The notes under the pieces are model-generated. The model was not told the origin of the DNA. It ran no database searches and was given only the letters and a program-made list of their open reading frames with translations. A stretch of DNA of 8,122 nt from assembly GCA_051010055.1 (NCBI GenBank), contig JBPCVY010000108.1, forward strand, positions 1 through 8,122. Direction: 5' to 3'. Positions 6,400 to 8,122 of the stretch are shown one piece after another. Every line of letters begins with the position of its first letter. Within the stretch, counting starts at the first letter, position 1. The position numbers and the translations under genes are program-made. The DNA comes from CAJQND01 sp051010055. GTDB taxonomy: Bacteria; Pseudomonadota; Alphaproteobacteria; Rhizobiales; CAJQND01.

Positions 6400-6831
6400 G
6401 TGGTTGAAAATCGCGTCATAACATTTGGAACCTTTGACTTGTTCCACCTTGGGCACGTGCGCTTGCTTGGCCGTGCGGCCCAGCTTGGCACTCATTTAAC
6501 CGTTGGCACCTCCACGGATGGTTTCAGCTTGCGCAAGAAAGGCCGGCTGCCGATTTATAATCAAAACGAACGCCTTGAGATCGTCTCGTCATGCAAGCCA
6601 GTAGATGAATGCTTCTTCGAGGATTCCCTGGAGAAAAAGCGCGACTATATTTTGGCCTATAAGGCGAACACTTTGGTGATGGGTAACGACTGGACCGGTA
6701 AGTTCGACGATTTGGAAGATATCTGCAAAGTCGTCTATTTGCCCCGCACCACGGGCGTATCAACCACTGAGCTGCTCGATTCCATTGCCAGTGGTAATTT
6801 TCATGCCTCCGGGTTGAAATCCCAAATGTAA
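6400..6831 (+). CDS. TagD-like glycerol-3-phosphate cytidylyltransferase
   Basis: This family makes CDP-glycerol from CTP and glycerol 3-phosphate; related enzymes accept other small phosphates. From GTG 6400 the protein has 143 residues, slightly longer than TagD because of a short C-terminal tail. Motifs are VITFGTFDLFHLGHVRLL (6-23) with the catalytic HxGH at 16-19, NQNERLEIV (54-62), VMGNDWTGKFDDL (93-105) and YLPRTTGVSTTELL (113-126), which contains the RTxxxSTT nucleotide-binding signature. The VMGxDWxGKFD plus YLPRT pattern is closer to TagD than to pantetheine-phosphate or nicotinate adenylyltransferases. AGAGA at 6387-6391 sits 8 bases before GTG 6400, so I prefer it to the in-frame TTG at 6394. 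The gene directly follows the LicD-like gene, implying that it supplies that enzyme's CDP-linked donor. Glycerol as the substrate is inferred from family resemblance. Confidence 0.85.
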   Translation: MVENRVITFGTFDLFHLGHVRLLGRAAQLGTHLTVGTSTDGFSLRKKGRLPIYNQNERLEIVSSCKPVDECFFEDSLEKKRDYILAYKANTLVMGNDWTGKFDDLEDICKVVYLPRTTGVSTTELLDSIASGNFHASGLKSQM

Positions 6832-6847
6832 AGCACCCAGGCTTTGG

Positions 6848-6853
6848 TATAGT
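6848..6853 (+). promoter_or_regulatory. Possible -10 box for a leaderless recO mRNA (TATAGT)
   Basis: TATAGT ends 6 bases before the recO ATG, so transcription would start at or next to the A of the ATG. There is no purine-rich Shine-Dalgarno sequence before recO, which fits a leaderless message. No convincing -35 box is visible at the usual distance. Confidence 0.3.
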
Positions 6854-6859
6854 CCGCCC

Positions 6860-7579
6860 ATGAAATGGACTGAAAAAGGCTTCGTAATTTCTGCGCGCGC
6901 GCATGGTGAAACCAGCGCCTTGCTGGAGTTGTTTACCCGTCAGCACGGCCGGTTTATGGGACTGGTGCGCGGGGGCAGGGGAAGGCGCATGCGCCCCATG
7001 CTGCAAACGGGCAATCTTCTGGAAGCCCATTGGCGCGCCCGGTTGGCAGAGCATTTGGGAACTTTTACCGTCGAGCCCATTGAGATGAACGCAGCCCGGC
7101 TGATTGATGACCCGGTTCGCTTGGCCGGCCTCACCACCCTTGCTGCGCTCACCCAATTGGTGCCTGAGCGCGAAGCCCATGAACGGCTTTATGACGCCTT
7201 TGTGATTGTGCTTCAGGCGCTCATTGATGATGACCCCTGGCCGGCGCTTTTGGTGCGCTGGGAACTTGGGTTGCTGGAAGAGCTGGGTTTTGGGCTTGAC
7301 TTGGCCCGGTGCGCTGCAACTGGCAAAACCACGGAACTTGTTTACGTGTCGCCAAAGACGGGCAGGGCGGTGAGCGATGAAGCGGGAAAGCCCTATCACG
7401 GTAAGCTTTTGCCGCTTCCCGCATTCATGCTCGGGCGCGGAGAAGCGGAAGATAAAGATGTGCTTGCCGGATTTGCCCTTACCGGTCATTTCCTTGAACG
7501 CCACATTTTTGTGCCCCGCGGCGTGCCGGAACCTGAATCCCGCAGCCGCCTGATTGAAAAACTGGCAGCGCAAACATGA
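6860..7579 (+). CDS. recO: DNA repair protein RecO
   Basis: RecO works with RecF and RecR to load RecA on SSB-coated single-stranded DNA during gap repair, and it can anneal complementary strands. The 239-residue protein has an N-terminal OB-fold (about 1-80) starting MKWTEKGFVISARAHGET, with the family-typical VRGGRGRRMRPMLQTGNLL (36-54). A helical domain follows, including LLVRWELGLLEELGFGLDL (129-147) and RCAATGKTTELVYVSPKTGR (149-168). Only one cysteine is present, so the four-cysteine zinc site of some RecO proteins is absent. The ATG has no Shine-Dalgarno sequence but has an upstream TATAGT box. recO commonly follows era in relatives; here the LicD/TagD pair lies between them. A strong hairpin follows the stop. 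Confidence 0.94.
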   Translation: MKWTEKGFVISARAHGETSALLELFTRQHGRFMGLVRGGRGRRMRPMLQTGNLLEAHWRARLAEHLGTFTVEPIEMNAARLIDDPVRLAGLTTLAALTQLVPEREAHERLYDAFVIVLQALIDDDPWPALLVRWELGLLEELGFGLDLARCAATGKTTELVYVSPKTGRAVSDEAGKPYHGKLLPLPAFMLGRGEAEDKDVLAGFALTGHFLERHIFVPRGVPEPESRSRLIEKLAAQT

Positions 7580-7582
7580 GTG

Positions 7583-7614
7583 CCATTTGCCGCACTTGTC
7601 TGGTGCGGCCATGG
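7583..7614 (+). terminator. Strong hairpin between recO and mce, possible terminator
   Basis: GCCGCAC (7589-7595) and GTGCGGC (7603-7609) form a perfect 7-base-pair stem with a 7-base loop. A 2x1 internal loop connects it to a second stem of CCAT (7583-7586) with ATGG (7611-7614). It begins 4 bases after the recO stop. Only a weak TTT follows several bases later, so intrinsic termination is uncertain, but the position suits a 3' end for recO. Confidence 0.45.
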
Positions 7615-7657
7615 TGCATAGTTTGCCGCGTTGGAAAAATATGAAACGGAACTGAAA

Positions 7658-8062
7658 ATGTTGGGACGTTTGAACCATGTGGCGATTGCGGTACCAAACC
7701 TTGCCGAAGGGGTGGCGGTGTATGAAAAAACACTCGGCGCTAAAGTTTCTGAGCCCCAGCTCGAACCGGACCACGGCGTAACGGTTGTTTTTGTGGAACT
7801 GCCAAACACCAAGATTGAACTGCTGGAGCCGCTGGGAGAGAACTCTCCGATTGCCGGTTTTCTGGAGAAAAATCCATCCGGTGGTATTCATCACATCTGT
7901 TATGAGGTTGACGATATTCTCGCCGCCCGTGACCAGCTCAAGGCGCAAGGTGCACGTGTCCTGGGAGACGGGGAACCGAAAATCGGCGCCCACAAAAAGC
8001 CAGTTCTGTTCCTTCACCCGAAAGATCTCTGCGGCACCCTCGTCGAGTTGGAGCAGGCTTAA
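7658..8062 (+). CDS. mce: Methylmalonyl-CoA epimerase
   Basis: Mce interconverts (S)- and (R)-methylmalonyl-CoA, between propionyl-CoA carboxylase and methylmalonyl-CoA mutase, so that propionyl-CoA from odd-chain lipids and branched amino acids enters as succinyl-CoA. From ATG 7658 the protein has 134 residues, the usual family size. It is a vicinal-oxygen-chelate fold with two beta-alpha-beta-beta-beta halves. It begins MLGRLNHVAIAVPNLAE (metal ligand H7), then DHGVTVVFVELPNTKIELLE (38-57), GGIHHICYEVDD (75-86; H79 a likely ligand), FLHPKDLCGTLVELEQ (118-133; E130 a likely ligand). The family's second ligand position appears to be E54. A longer reading from TTG 7631 is possible, but family proteins start at MLGRLNH. 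The DUF1467 gene follows after 3 bases, so the two are co-transcribed. Confidence 0.94.
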   Translation: MLGRLNHVAIAVPNLAEGVAVYEKTLGAKVSEPQLEPDHGVTVVFVELPNTKIELLEPLGENSPIAGFLEKNPSGGIHHICYEVDDILAARDQLKAQGARVLGDGEPKIGAHKKPVLFLHPKDLCGTLVELEQA

Positions 8063-8065
8063 GCG

Positions 8066-8122
8066 ATGTCATTTACCAGTGGGCTGGCATTCTATTTCAT
8101 TATCTGGTGGCTAGTGTTGTTC
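8066..8122 (+). CDS. DUF1467 family membrane protein, 5' end only
   Basis: An ATG 3 bases after the mce stop opens a frame that runs off the window after 19 codons, reading MSFTSGLAFYFIIWWLVLF. This closely matches the start of small alphaproteobacterial DUF1467 proteins, predicted two-helix inner-membrane proteins of unknown function. They typically follow mce and precede proS and a lolC-type gene in Hyphomicrobiales. GGAG near 8050-8053, inside the end of mce, could serve as the ribosome binding site. Only the first membrane helix is visible. Confidence 0.75.
   Translation, partial: MSFTSGLAFYFIIWWLVLF

Noticed and set aside
6524..8017. 497-codon open frame on the minus strand across the TagD, recO and mce genes
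   Set aside because: It lies opposite three clearly real genes with intact family motifs. Its translation has no recognisable domain and looks like an antisense shadow caused by the codon bias of the + strand genes.

Overview
This window comes from an alphaproteobacterium, most likely of the order Hyphomicrobiales (Rhizobiales). The evidence is the gene order [rel/spoT end]-pyrE-DUF2062-pdxJ-acpS-lepB-rnc-era-...-recO, the alphaproteobacterial style of the proteins, and a methylmalonyl-CoA epimerase gene followed directly by a DUF1467 gene. All supported genes lie on the + strand. No rRNA, tRNA, CRISPR array, insertion sequence or integrase was seen. The window starts just inside the probable 3' end of a rel/spoT gene and ends 19 codons into the DUF1467 gene.

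Region 1 (1-2582): after the probable rel/spoT tail comes pyrE (pyrimidine synthesis), a small DUF2062 membrane protein gene, pdxJ (pyridoxine 5'-phosphate synthase) and acpS (holo-ACP synthase). pdxJ and acpS overlap by 4 bases (ATGA). Region 2 (2583-5149): a 149-base spacer with a possible promoter leads into lepB (signal peptidase I), rnc (RNase III) and era (GTPase of 30S ribosome assembly). These three are tightly packed: a 4-base gap between lepB and rnc, and a GTGA overlap between rnc and era. This is housekeeping DNA for cofactor supply, lipid-carrier activation, protein export, RNA processing and ribosome maturation.

Region 3 (5150-6859) is the accessory part. In many relatives era is followed directly by recO. 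Here they are separated by an AT-rich spacer of about 240 bases, holding a possible 30-residue small ORF with a good Shine-Dalgarno sequence, and by a two-gene module. The first gene encodes a LicD/fukutin-type phosphotransferase with a long N-terminal extension. The second encodes a TagD-like glycerol-3-phosphate cytidylyltransferase. Together they could make CDP-glycerol (or a similar CDP-polyol) and transfer the phospho-polyol to a surface glycan. This is the most interesting part of the window.

Region 4 (6860-8122): recO (recombination mediator) starts with no Shine-Dalgarno sequence but has a TATAGT box placed as for a leaderless mRNA. A strong hairpin follows recO. Then come mce (methylmalonyl-CoA epimerase, propionyl-CoA catabolism) and the start of a DUF1467 membrane protein gene. 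The mce-DUF1467 pair usually sits in a different chromosomal neighbourhood in relatives, so the recO-mce junction may be a rearrangement point.
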